From Macrotis lagotis (Eukaryota; Chordata; Mammalia; Peramelemorphia; Peramelidae): DNA of 64,000 nt. A model generated the notes under the pieces. That model did no database searches and was not told where the DNA came from. It saw nothing but the letters and a program-made list of their open reading frames with translations. Both the position numbers and the translations under genes were made by a program. This document shows positions 12,633 through 24,600 of the stretch, one piece after another. Every line of letters begins with the position of its first letter. The first letter of the stretch is position 1. Location of the stretch: NCBI RefSeq assembly GCF_037893015.1, contig NC_133666.1, forward strand, positions 656,048,869 through 656,112,868, written 5' to 3'.

Positions 12633-13149
12633 CTCAGTAACTTTTTGAACTGTTTTATCCATTTGACCTATGCTGGTTTTTAACATGTTATTTTCTTCAG
12701 CATTTTTTTGGATCTCCTTGACGAAGCTGCTGACTTCCTTTTCATGTTTTTCCTGCATCTCTCTCATTTCTTTTCCCAATTTTTCTTCTATCTCCCTTAC
12801 ATCATTTTCAAAATCTTTTTTGAACTCTGTTATAGCCTGAGTCCAACTTCTGTTTTTCATGGAGTCTTTAGTTGCAGGAGCTTGTACTTCCTCATCTTCA
12901 GATTGAGGAGGATTCTTGGGATCATAGAAAATGTATTTCTCAATGGTGTTCTTCTTTTTCTCTGTTTACTCATTTTTCCAGCCTGTGCCTGGTTTTGGGG
13001 TGCTTCCTGAGCTTTTGAGTATTTTTGGGACACCTGCTTTAGGGTTTGTTTTGGTACACCCCACTGGGACCTTTATTCCTCCAAGGGCACATGCTCTCTT
13101 GTCTGTGCTTTGATATGTAGATGACCACAGGCACTCCCCTCTGCCCTGG

Positions 13150-13310
13150 AGCTGTGAGGACTAAAAGAGAAATGTAGGTGGAATAGGCTAAGATATTTCA
13201 TATAAAAGATTTTTTTTTTGTAATGAGCTTTTGCAATGATATGGAAGGAGGGAAGGTGAGGGGGAATGAGGGAACCTTCACTCTCATCATCTCATCTCTT
13301 AGTATGGAAG
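13150..13310 (+). repeat. Inverted HAL1 fragment
   Basis: GTGGAATAGGCTAAGATATT, TTCATATAAAAGATT and GAATGAGGGAACCTTCACTC match, in reverse, the post-ORF1 purine-rich segment of the same family (minus strand near 11090-10990). It lies in opposite orientation inside the leader of the 9941-13791 element. Confidence 0.6.
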
Positions 13311-13845
13311 ACCAAACTGCAATCTGGATCTGGGCAAACAGCAGAGTCCTGCCCCAGGGAGAGCAGAGATTTCTCCAGTCTCCCCTGACCCCCTTACCAT
13401 CTGTGGGCTGTGCTCTGGAGGTGCAGGCTGGTTTCCTCTGATTCTCATTGCAGGTTCTTTGGCTGTTGCTCCTCATTCCACACTCATTCTGGTATAGCAG
13501 AGTTCTCTCATGGCCCCTTCAAGCTATTGCAGGTGATCTCTGGGCTGGGCTGGGCTGGGCTAGGCTACACTTCGGCTGTGCCTTTTTTCCAACCCCTGGT
13601 CTGGTGAAACATACCTTTCTCATGGAACTTCTGAGTTATCTTGGACTGTGAAAATTATCACTCAGTCTTTCTGTGGGTTCTGCCCCTCTAAGTTTTGGCT
13701 AGAGTCATAATTTGTTGGCATTTGGAGTTTTGGGGGCTAGAACTTTCTGGGAAATGCTGCCTTCCTGCGCCATCTTGGCTCCACCCCCCCCTTAACCCTA
13801 AACTTTTAAAGGTTCACACAAGTCTCTGCTTCATAGACTGATGAT

Positions 13846-14096
13846 TTTTGTCCTTAGTTTTCAAAGACCATGTCATCAAGGAAGTGATGTCATGACAGGC
13901 ATATGAATTGGAATTGAGGATGCCATGCTAAGTCACCAGATATACTTTCTCTTCCAGAGGCATCTGGGTCCAGAAGACTGGAGATAGCTCTAGATTCCAG
14001 GCAATCAACAGCTAATAATTGTCTGAGATTAGATTTGAACTCAGATCCTCATGACTTCAGTGCCAGGGAGCTATCCCCTGCGCCATTTAGTTGCCT
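13846..14096 (-). repeat. Longer marsupial SINE (MAR-like, ~250-280 bp)
   Basis: Shares GTGATGTCATGACA, ATGCTAAGTCACCAG and CATCTGGGTCCAGAAGACTG with copies near 21812 and 26146. The tRNA-like head is at the high end. Family name uncertain. Confidence 0.65.
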
Positions 14097-14373
14097 CCCT
14101 AACTCTAAATTCCACTTCATAGACTAGATCTTGACCTGAAGCACACATTCTCTATAGAAGCCCGCCACCAAGTGGTCATTCAATTCTAGTTCCTTTCTTG
14201 AAGACATGAATAAATTCCATTTCATCTCTCCCATATATCAAGTCAAATTCTGCTCCTCTTTTAAGTTTCCCCAACTGGTCCTAGTTTAGTTTTTCTTCAA
14301 CCATCAACTATTTACTGACTGTAATTCTGTCTTCTATTGTCTTCTCCAGGCTACCCCTTGGTCACATTATTTT

Positions 14374-14490
14374 TTTTTTAGGTTTTTGCAAGGCAAATGG
14401 GGTTAAGTGACTTGCCCAAGGCTACACAGCTAGGTTATTATTAAGTATCTGAGGCCAAATTTGAACTCAGGTACTTCTGATTCTAGGGCT
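14374..14490 (-). repeat. tRNA-type SINE, head-truncated
   Basis: Missing about 35 bp of the head, yet flanked by duplications GGTCACATTATTTT and GGTCACACTATTTT (14360-14373, 14491-14504), so the truncation happened at insertion. Confidence 0.88.
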
Positions 14491-14589
14491 GGTCACACTA
14501 TTTTCAACAAAGCTTGGACCCTCATTTAGCTTTTCAAAGTTGGGGAGGAGACATGCTCCCACACCAAAAAACAAAACATAAAACTTTTA

Positions 14590-14810
14590 GCCAATCAACT
14601 AATTAGCATCTTTTAAACACCTATGTGGTAGAAGTTAAGGACACAGATGCAAAATGATGTAGGAATTTACATTCTAACGGGATTCCATGTTCAGAGATAA
14701 GTACAGAATATACTCAGAAAATTAATACATAGTGATTTGGAGGACATTGACAGTTGGAGGAATCAGAAATGGCCTTAAAAAGGAGGGATATTTGAGATGA
14801 ACCTTGAAAG
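14590..14810. repeat. Old interspersed repeat
   Basis: Resembles the family at 2170 and 54560 (cacctatgtggtag, acagatgcaaaatga, gagatgaaccttgaaagaac). Diverged; class not assigned. Confidence 0.4.
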
Positions 14811-14839
14811 AACTAGGGGTTTCATTAAGAAGTGAAAGG

Positions 14840-14994
14840 GGGGCAGCTAGGTGGTGCAGTGGATAGAGCACCGACCCTGGAGTCAGGAGTACCTGGGTTC
14901 AAATCCGGTCTCAGACACTTAATAATAATTACCTAGCTGTGTGGCCTTGGGCAAGCCACTTAACTCCATTTGCCTTGCAAAAACCTTAAAAAAA
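14840..14994 (+). repeat. tRNA-type SINE
   Basis: Full-length plus-strand copy. Flanks AAGTGAAAGGG at 14830-14840 and 14995-15005. Confidence 0.92.
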
Positions 14995-15049
14995 AAGTGA
15001 AAGGGAAGGTGGAAATCCCCAAATCACATATCCAAAACTGAATTTTTTT

Positions 15050-15640
15050 TCTTTTCTCCTCTCTTCTTCCTCACTTACTTTTTACTGTGGTGGGTGCCAC
15101 CATCCTTCATTACTGAGGTTTACAACTAAGACTTCTCACTCTCAATCTCCTTATCATGTCTGTTACCTATTGAATTCAGTGTCCCCACCATCATCATCTC
15201 ATACTTGGATTATTGCAATATCCCCTCACCCCAATCAATAACTTCAAGTGGCTTTGTATGAGATTCAGAATCAAAGATAAAATTTGGTCTTCATAACCTG
15301 TTTCCTACCTTCCCAGTCTTATACTTCACTCCCTACCTCTAGCGACATGGGCCTCTTTGCTATTCTTCATACTTCATCTCCTAATTCCATTTATACTGTG
15401 CATTCATACTCCTTTACGTAGAATTTTCTCCTTCCTCTTGGATTCCTTGACATCTTCCGGGTCCCAACTAAAATCCCATGTTTTATGAGGCTTTGAGGTT
15501 TCTTACTTCTAGTACCTTTTGTTTGTTGATCTCCAAATTTTCTTGTAGGCATTTTGCTTGCATATCGTTGGTGTGTTGTCTCTCCCATTAGACTGGAAAG
15601 CTCCTTGAAGGCAGGGACTGTGTTTTGTCTGTTCAATTGA
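15050..15640 (+). mobile_element. L2 LINE 3' remnant
   Basis: The C/T-rich L2 3' end is recognisable: GGCCTCTTTGCTATTCTTCA, CCTCTTGGATTCCTTGACAT and GAAAGCTCCTTGAAGGCAGG then GACTGTGTTTTG. Old, no ORF. Confidence 0.6.
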
Positions 15641-16985
15641 CTTGGAATATCACAAGGGGAACAGCAAGTAAGCCAGCTTGGCTGGAACAAGAGTATGAGG
15701 GAGAACAATAAGTAATCAGTCTAGAGATAAACTCTTTAAGTAGAGGGTGAAAAACTGCATTTGTATTTTGCCTTGGCTGGGGCCACCAGAGGGAGCTTTT
15801 TGATTTAGAGCAAGGATATAGGCAGCTCCTTGCATGCTTTAGGGGACATTTGGCAGTTGTATGGAGGAGACACTAAGACCAATTAGGAAATCATTGCTAG
15901 TCCAAGGGTGAAGGTGGCAGTTGGGAGTGGAGTAGAAGGGGATGGAGATAGAGGGTGTTTGGGAGGCAAAACTGACAGAATTCAGCCATTGATTGAATAT
16001 GGATGATGAAGTGTTTAGAAGTTGATTTCAGATTTGTTGATCTGGGTGAGTGGAAGCATTTAAGTGTCTTTAATGAAAATAGGGAAGTTCAGAAGGAAGG
16101 TGGCTTTGGCGTACAGATGAGTTGCTGTAAAACTTGAATTTTTGATGTTTATAGCATCCAGGCAGATTCCAGGTTCCAGAATGGACCTTAGGAGTCCTTA
16201 AAGCTCAACCTCATCATTTTGTATATGGAGAGCCCGAAGTTCAGAGAAATGGAATGATCTTACCAATGGGGATCCAAATAAGATCACAAGTGGGATTTGA
16301 ATCTGTTTCTGTTTTTTTTTTCAATTTAAATTTCTGCTTCCTAAGGTCCTAGAGTCAGTTCAGGACAGAGGGTGGGGCATACACCATAGATTTTTAGAAG
16401 CCATAGGCCAGGCACTGTTAAGTACAGTATTACATGATTCTCACAAACAACCTGCTTAGTATATGCTATTTATTATTCCCATTTTACAATGAAAGCAACT
16501 GAGGCAAACAGGTGAAGTGAACTCAACTCAGGTTTTCTGGATTCTAGGCTCAATTCTCTTTCCATTGTCCCACCAGCTGCTTCAATGGCATGGCACCAAT
16601 AAAAGCACTGGGAGAAGATAAAGAACATAGGGCATAGGTCTAATGTGGTCTGGTCTATGGATGATAATATAATAAAAACAAAACCCGAGAGAATGCAGGA
16701 GGGGACGGATGGTCAAAAGTAGATGAAGTCCAAGAAATGTCCATTGAAACAATTGAAGGCACCCCATGAAGATGTGAGGTTTGCCAGTTAGGACCTTTTC
16801 TGAGGCCCCCATTTGCTAGTGAGCCCCCCCCTCTTCATCTGGTATTTTTTGTCTATGGGGATGCAAGAAAAACAATAGCTCGTTTAATCTTAGATAAAAA
16901 ATCCATGGAATCTTAAGAGATGGAAGGGTTTCTGAGGCCCCCACTCTAAATTCTCTATTAGCAAGACTCCTCTGGACAATATCCT
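15641..16985. other. Intergenic sequence with MIR-like scraps
   Basis: No gene seen. MIR-like segments near 16180-16310 and 16410-16580 (CAACTGAGGCAAACAGGTGA, TTCTGGATTCTAGGC). Confidence 0.4.
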
Positions 16986-17008
16986 AAGCAGGGAGTTATC
17001 CAACTTTT

Positions 17009-17158
17009 TTTTCTTTTTAGGCTTTTTTGCAAGGCTATGGGGTTGATTGGCTTGCCCAAGGCCACACAGCTAGGCATTAAGTGTCTGAGGCAGGATTTGA
17101 ACTCAGGGACTCCTGACTCCAGGGCTGGTGCTCTATTCACTGTGCTACTAGCCACTCC
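17009..17158 (-). repeat. tRNA-type SINE
   Basis: Flanks AGTTATCCAACTTT at 16994 and 17159. It is the last intergenic repeat before the GOLGA3 3' UTR. Confidence 0.9.
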
Positions 17159-17173
17159 AGTTATCCAACTTTT

Positions 17174-17616
17174 ACTGGACAACCTCTGTCTGGGGTGAGG
17201 GACTGGATGTGTCTCAGGGGAACTCATTTCCTTTCTGTATGGTTCTATCTTCAAAGCATTTAGGGCAACTTAAACCCACTGCTCCTACTTCTGCCATGTT
17301 GGATGTGTTTGGTGATACTTCCTAAACTAATTCAGTGGATACTTGTAAATTCTTACTATCTTATTTTTTGTTGGCTCGAACCATCAAAACTACTCAAAGA
17401 GGCTGCAGACGAAAGAAGTAAGAACAAGATTGTTTTGCTTTAGTCATTTAAATGGAACAGAAAAAAATAATTTTAAAAGCATTTTGAAAACTAATAGCAT
17501 GACAGCAAAACTGTTATTGAGCATTTAACATTTTTTATGAGGGGGAAAACATACCCCCCCATAAGAGACAAACTGTACTTAAATATTATAATGAATCCCC
17601 CCAAAATAAATATGAA
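17174..17616. other. Sequence just beyond the GOLGA3 poly(A) signal
   Basis: Unique AT-rich sequence, no repeat or gene seen; it could belong to a longer GOLGA3 3' end. Confidence 0.35.
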
Positions 17617-20600
17617 ACCCTTTACCAAAAATAGTTTATTGCACAAAACTTAGGAATTCCTATGCACACTTAAACCTTTTTTAATGAGCATGCTGTATAA
17701 GATAATCATCCATTGTACATGGTGTCATTTTTTTCTCAAATTATTCCACCAAAAAAGAGCCCCAACCTGATGAACAAATTTGAATAAATTTATATGAATT
17801 TTTTTGCATGTAAGTGAAGCTTATTTTGATTTGCTAATGAATATTTGATTAGATAACTGAAAACCATTCAGAGTACTAAAAGCCTCCCTGTATTGCTATC
17901 TTTGGGCTCATTCTATGGGACCACAGTTAAGATGAGACCATGTTATAACAAAGTGCTTCTGATCCCTCCACTCACAAACCTGCCTTGGATAAGGAAGGCA
18001 TGAGACTCTTGGGCCTACACCCAATTCCTGGCTAAAGTGAAGCTCCAGGACATCTCTTTTTAATAACTGGATGGTTTCATCCTATGACACTGCTCCAAGA
18101 TATTTTTTTAGCACTTATGTATGAAAGGTCATACATAGCCAGAGCCAATCTATAGGTCTTAAGTTTGATTTGTTATAGCTTTTAACAGGGAAATGTCACC
18201 TGTACAGAACATGAATACTGTCAGTTGAACAATATGGTATGCCTCACCAAGTGCTACCCAATTGTCATGATGTGTACCTTGGGGCATCTTTCTTGGGGAA
18301 CCTCTTTACAATTTGGACCTAAATCTGTACCAACCATAACAATATCCACTTTTGCATCCTATGACAAGATAAAAATCTACTGTCACACCCTCCAGAGGGA
18401 AGAACGATTTTATGAATCTATAAGATCCACAATATTTCTTGGAGATGTTGTGTACCAAAGAAGAAATAATGACCACCAGGTTGCCCAAAATATCTTGGAA
18501 CAAACTGGAAGACTACATAATAATTCCCTTCAGGACTGAACACCACATTCATTACAGACATCTACAAGGAGATTAGATGTGGAGTCTTCGCTTGATAAAG
18601 GAAGTATCCCTGCTTTCTCTCTATGTGTTGACTCACCAGTCAGTTTTGAACAAACAGCAGCTTCCCTAGCTCTTCGTTCACTAGACACTGGCTGGGGGAG
18701 GTAAGACAGAGAGACAGCCACAGGAAGCAGAGTCACTTGCAGGTAAAGAAACCCTCAGCAAATTCGAAGTAGGCAACTTGGAGATTATCTCATAGGTTAT
18801 GGAGGCACCAGTTTTCCTCTTTAAAGTGACTTCTTGGGGAAGCCTAATGGCAGTGTCTGAGTGGACACTGAGAGGCCTCAGATTTATATCCCCAGCCTAG
18901 GACATCCCAGGTACCTGGGGGAGAAAGGGAAAGGGGGTAAAAAAAGCGCTAAGCCCCAGCAGCTGGGAGGGCAAGAAAGAGAGGAAAGTCAAGCAACCTT
19001 GAGCCTCCCCTTACCCCCTCAGCCCCTGCCAGCAGCTGGCCCCGCATCTAGAGAATTGCATTCAGAGCTAAAACACTCAACCCTGTGAATTCTCTGAGCC
19101 AGAAGGGAGGAGACTGGCTAGGGATTTGGGATAAACACATTGCAGAGAGTCAAGAAAATTACTGTGTTCCTCAAGGTGGGACGGGGAGCGAGAGAAGGAA
19201 TGAATGTGAAAATAAGAGTAGAAAGAAGATGAAGATGAGCAAAAGAAGTCTGACTTCAGCCAACCAACATTCTAACAACTAACCAAGCTTCTCTTCCTTT
19301 GTGGAAAAGTGAACTCCAACCACACCTTGCTAGGGAGCACCCCATGCAGCTTGGGGCAGAGACAGGTATGAGGAGATCAGTTGCACCTAGTGTCATCCGA
19401 GGCTAGCAAGGGGACACTGCAGCTTTTGTTGGCAAAGATGATTTTCCAGGATGGCAAAAGGATCACCCTCACACAAATGACAATTCTTTAGAAATGGCAA
19501 CATTGGATGGGAGTATTTTTTTTTTCCTAGCATCACTGAGTGCATTTAACATTAATGTTATCTTAACCTTATCAACTAACAATAGGGTATTTTTATGTCC
19601 TCTTGCAACACAATTTAAGAGGCAGCTTGAACAATACAAGAAGGGTTTAAGACCATACTGTTTTCCCTATGGGAGTAATTATACTTGTCATATATAGAGT
19701 TAAACATGAGCATACCTGGACTGATCAGTAACACTTCATAACCTCATTTTCAGGCCAGTTTTTCTGCATAATAGGCATCAGAGAGCCCCATTCATGTATT
19801 ATTCCCTCCCTCCCTCCCCTAAAGTTTACAAACACAAAAATCTCCCATCACTTATTGCAATTTCCCCCCTAGATTTTTCTTTGCAAAATAAGCAAAACCA
19901 AACCCAAAGTTCACAAACTGCTAGCATCCCGATCCATCATTCTGATGGTTTTAGTTTGGGTGTAATGATGTGGAGTTGAAGTGTGGCCTATCCAGGGTGC
20001 CCAGTTTGTAAATAAAAGTATGCTAGGGTTTCACAAGTAACCAGGAAAGACAATCAAAAGACTGCCCTGTTAGTGGGGTTTAATTTTTTCAATTCATCTC
20101 CATCAGAAACAGTAATTTCTAAGCAGGAAAGAGACTAAAAGGGCACTTTTTTTTTTTTTGTAAATGAACCTAAAATGTTTGTAAAGTCCAATCTGCAAGG
20201 AGTGTTTTTTCTCTTGATGGCTGCACCAACTCTCACCTTGTGTCAGTTTGAGGTTAAAATCTCAGGCCATCAGAGTCAAAGGTGAGAGGGGGGAGATCCT
20301 TGCTATCTATCTCTGACCTGGCTGGAAGATTCTAGGAACCTAAGTCAGAGGCTAGCCAAACTAGAGCACCCTATCCATTACCAACCTCTTTCCATCTTTC
20401 TCTTTCCTTTTCCTTCCTCCCATTCATGCTCTCACCTCCCCAATTCCCCCTTTTCCTCTACTTTGGCAGAATCCAGGTCTTTCTGAACATCCTGGTGACA
20501 GCCCCCAAATTCCTCCCCCCATCAACTGCAGTGCTTTGGCAAGGGAGCTGGAGGCTGTGTCTGTGCCAATGCTTCCACTGAAAGTGAAGCTCTGTGCATT

Positions 20601-21413
20601 TTGCAAACAGTCAACAAAGGAAGGTGATGGGGAAAAAAAAACCCTACCCCAAACCCTTTCATATAGGCATTTTTGTGTTTGAAAGGTATAGTAAATAAAA
20701 TAATTATTTTTCTAAAAGCCTTACCTGTACTGGTCAGCTTCCCTAAATATTCTATGTACAAGATTTTCTAACAGCAGAATTAAACATGGCAACAAGAGAC
20801 AAAAAGAACAAAAAAAGACAATCCAAGTAATTTTTAAATTATATAAGGGTATTTTGTAACAATTATATGATTTTTACTATTTATAGACATCCAACTATAG
20901 GATGTATGTGTTTAAAAAATAAAGTAGAAGGTGCAAAATAAGTGTTTTCTTCCCTGTTGGGAAATAAAGCCTTCCACCAAGATGAGAAGAAAAGTGAGAC
21001 ATGGAGCAAGAATGCCAGGCCAGATGACTCCCTCAATGGCAACAATTCTAAAATTTCCTTCTTGACAGTTAGCCAAGAGGATCTCTCAGAATTTTGTCCT
21101 GACACATCATTCCTCAAAACGGACCCAGACTCCCATTCAGAAAAGTTAAGAGACAAGATCCCATTGGAGACTTGAGTTGCTTTGGTAGGAAGTAGGATCG
21201 TGTCACAGGAATCATGTATTAAGCATGGCCCAAGAATAATAGGTTACTTCTCTGGTCCTTTGCCATCACTCTCTTGTACCCTCATAGGCAAAAGGAGAAC
21301 TCAAAACTGTAATTCACAGAAAAACATCAAATACACAGTCAAATAAATAAGGGTGATAAAAACAATAATCCTTCACACATTAGACAAGAAGAGACCCAGG
21401 GAGCAGCTCGAGG
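17617..21413 (-). other. GOLGA3: GOLGA3 3' UTR, about 3.8 kb
   Basis: From the stop codon to just past the best poly(A) signal there is no SINE, LINE or LTR that I can recognise, although both flanks are full of them. That, together with the long 3' UTR expected for this gene, suggests one continuous terminal exon. Short open frames on the plus strand here (for example 18225-18539) have no recognisable similarity. Confidence 0.65.
17635..17640 (-). terminator. GOLGA3: Candidate GOLGA3 polyadenylation signal (AATAAA)
   Basis: AATAAA on the minus strand, followed within about 30 nt by a T/G-rich stretch (TTTATTTTGGGG). It is the last canonical signal before repeat-dense intergenic sequence resumes near 17.2 kb. 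Cleavage would be near 17615. Not confirmed by transcript data. Confidence 0.5.
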
Positions 21414-21621
21414 TCATTGTTCCAACATTCGTTGGGTGTAGGCAGGGTGGTTCTGTTCCTTTCGGTCAATGCTGGCATTCTCAAGTTCCTTAGGGACAGC
21501 AGGAGGGCAGGTAACCGAAAGGTCCATTAAGTGGCCCTCCATCTGAGTCCACGAAGACATCGATTCATGTACCGTGATTGTGTGTTCTTCCATTTGGCGC
21601 TGAAGACTATCCATTTCCTGC
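21414..21621 (-). CDS. GOLGA3: GOLGA3 last coding exon and stop
   Basis: Encodes the final 69 residues. QEMDSLQRQMEEHTITVHES, then MSSWT, is as in human; the last 40 or so (VTCPPAVPKELENASIDRKE onward to RMLEQ) do not resemble the human Pro/Gly/Arg-rich tail. The acceptor is TTCCTTAAAAG. The TGA is at 21416-21414. Confidence 0.94.
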
Positions 21622-24600
21622 CTTTTAAGGAAAGGAAATATGTAAAAGAAATAAATACTGATTGTGTCAAAAAAAGACAATCTAGGAACATTAGGAAGAA
21701 GCATAATAATTTTCTACCACATTTAAGAAAGGTTCTAAAGCAAACAAATACCTCCTTAAGAACTGGATGTGGCTGAAAATAAATTTGGACCTTCAAACCA
21801 TATACTAATATGAAGTGATGTTTGTCCTTCATTTTCAAAGAAGACCACAACTTGAAGAAGGTGATGCCATGACAAGTTACCAGCCTCACTTTCTACCTCC
21901 AGAACCATCTGGGACCAGAGACCAGATATAGATCTGGATAACTGGAGATGGCTCTGGATGTGAGGCAATCAGGGTTAAGTAACTTATCCCAAGGTCACAC
22001 AGCTAGGTTAAGTATCTGAGGCCAGATGTGAACTTAGATCCTCCTGACTCTAGGGTTGGGAGTCTATCCATGGCACCACCTAGTTTTCCATTAAAAGGAG
22101 AGTGAATAGAGCACTGGGCTGAAAGTCAGGAAGCCTCCTCTTCATGAGTTCAAATCTCATCCTTCATCTAGTTCTAAATCCATCTCACTGTATTACCTTC
22201 TAATCCAAATTGCTTTTTTTTTTTCTGAAAGGACAGTCTGTGAAACTTGGTCAAATGATGTTAAAATTTAAGTAAATGATAACTCTAGCATTCCCCTTTC
22301 TGAGACTAATAACTCTGATAAACACAGAAACGAAATGAGTAGGGTCTGACTTTGGGAAGAATATCAAAGGTGCTGGTCCTTCCTGACCACCACTTCCTTT
22401 TTGAGCTTTAATAATATGACCTACAATTTCTCAGCAGTAGAGATTTAATTTAATGATAGAAGTCAAATTCATCATCCTATCATGTGCAGCCTTCATTCTC
22501 TTCCCTTTTTGGAAGATTAGGACATTTGCCCTACTTACTTGAGTTCTCTCCTAGGCTCTATGATTTTCCCCAGGTCACTGTTTGTGGCTTCACCAATGAC
22601 ATCCGCCTTGTTCTTTCCCAATATCTTGAGAGTTAATCTGTACCTGGTGACTTGAAAGCATCGATGGCATTCAGGTGCCCTCCTATCTCTCCTTACTTAT
22701 CTTAGGCTTTATTTTCTTAAGTCCAAAGAGAATTCCCCTTGGTAAAGAAAATAAAACAGAAATAAGAAGTGCTTCCTCTTTGCTGCCAATTAAAGTGTCC
22801 ACCTGGAACAGTAATCTTGACCTTTGTTTTGTCTTCCTCTCTTCAATGTAGTTAAGAACTTTTTAAAAAAGTTCCTCCCCCAAGGCAATGAGGTTGAGTG
22901 ACTGGTCCAAGGTCACACAGCTAGAGAATTATTAAGTGTCCAAGGCTGGATTTGAACTCAGGTCCTCCTGACTCCAGGGCTGATGCTCTATCCACTATCT
23001 ACTAGCTGCTCCAAGTTAAGAACTTTCTAGACATTTTTTTGTTTTTGGTTTTTTTTGCAAGGCAATGGGGTAGGTAATCAAGTGCTTAAGGCCAGATTTG
23101 AACTCAGGCCCTCCTGACTCCAGGTCTGGTGCTCCATCCACTGCGTCACCTAGCTATTCTACTTTTTAGACATTTGAAAACTTTTGAAATTAAAAACTAA
23201 AAGCTTTTCTCTTTGTCCAACTTTCCTAATAATCAAAGAAATGCAAATTGAAACTATTCAAAAGCATCTACCAAATTGACAAAAACAAAGAAAAGTGACC
23301 AAATTTAATGATGGAGGACTGTGGTGAAATAAGATGGTGGTCGTCAGTTGTGTCTGACTCCTTGCAACCCCATTGGGGTTTTCATGGCAAAGATACATGG
23401 TCTAAAATGGACCTGAACTACATAGGAAGAATGGAGGACTACTGAGAAGGCAGAGAGGGCGAGGGTGACCACCTGGCTCTACCTCTGGGTGCTGATTAAC
23501 AAAGTCTCTCTCTCCTCAAGGCAGCGGCTAGCTGATCTTATATGGGTTGGCTTTGCTTGATTCCTATTCCCCCTTGTTCAGAAGCCCTTACTTGCAATCT
23601 CTGCAGAGTAGAATCCAAAATCCTTTGAGCAGGGTCCAATTCAGACTCCTTTATTTTGAATCCCTACAAAACTTAAATATATCTAATTTTCTCTATTATA
23701 TGTATTTTATATCCTAAATTGTGAATAGCCACTTTCCTGAATCCTGGGTACACACAGAAGGTATTCAATAATGGAGGAGAGGAAAAACCAAAACCAAAAG
23801 GGCTGCTCTGAGAGATGAGGCCTCCTAGAGAGGCTGGGAGATTGTTCCTTGTTGGGGATGTGCACAAGGGGAGTCTTGTTCAGGTATGAATCAGGAGAGA
23901 GGGTCCTTGAGCCAACTCAAATCCTGTTAATCTGGGAGATGCAACAAAAGGAGCTTTTTAGGCTGGCAGATTCATTTGTTGGCCATTTGATGAATGATAT
24001 ATATATATCCCTAAAGGATTTAGTTTTCTTTACTAAAAACTACACAAAAAGATCCTACTTCAGCTGCTGGAGACAACTGTTCAGGTTCTTGAGAGGCTCC
24101 TTGCTCACAGTCGGCGGGGGTTTGAGCAGCTCCTCTAGGAGGGAGGCAGGGACAGGGCAGTCTGGGATTTTCACGGGAGTCACAGGGTTAGAATTAGTCT
24201 CTCCCTTCAGTTCCTTCCTCTGAAAAACAAACATGTCATCAGTGCTGACTTACATTACCTGTGGGGGTAGAGAGAAGGAAAGAAGAGGAGAGAGGGAGAA
24301 GGTGAATACAGGTGTATAAATTTCTGCATACTGTGACTCAGGTACAGCCAGGAGAGCAAATTCAGCAGGGACAATACCCATGTCTGGATGTCCCCCAAGT
24401 AATAACTAGCATTTTAAGCTCATTTTAAGGTCTGCAAAGCACTTTACATGGAGGAACTCATAAGTAAAACTTGTGATCTGAAATACAACCCCCCTTAGAT
24501 AAGAACCAGAAGATAAGAGTTTTCCATAAAGGTTTGCCTTGGGCATCATAAGGAAATATTATTTATCCCAGTGGGACACTGATTTTTACAGTGATTCACT

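Larger units (their letters stand above)
9941..13791 (-). mobile_element. HAL1-like element (ORF1-only L1), near full-length structure
   Basis: The minus-strand 5' end has the L1-type leader GGAGCCAAGATGGCGCAGGA (about 13782). ORF1 starts at an ATG at 12973 and runs to about 11345: N-terminal coiled coil (EIEEKLGKEMREMQEKHEKE), the KIILKIIGIPESHEQEKSLD region, and a C-terminal domain with MQPRINYPAKLNI (human L1 WQPRILYPAKLS). A purine-rich segment and an L1-type 3' UTR follow, with no ORF2. Interrupted by SINEs at 10702 and 12481, an LTR at 11450 and an inverted fragment near 13160. ORF1 has frame breaks, so it is inactive. Confidence 0.7.

Noticed and set aside
12708-13010. 100-codon plus-strand frame rich in Phe and Leu
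   Set aside because: Antisense shadow of the HAL1 ORF1 coiled-coil region.
1-17616. ANKLE2, the expected next gene in human order
   Set aside because: No exon, CpG island or recognisable ANKLE2 sequence is visible; it probably lies beyond the left edge.
18225-18539. 104-codon plus-strand frame in the GOLGA3 3' UTR
   Set aside because: No recognisable domain or similarity, antisense to an mRNA, and of a length expected by chance.
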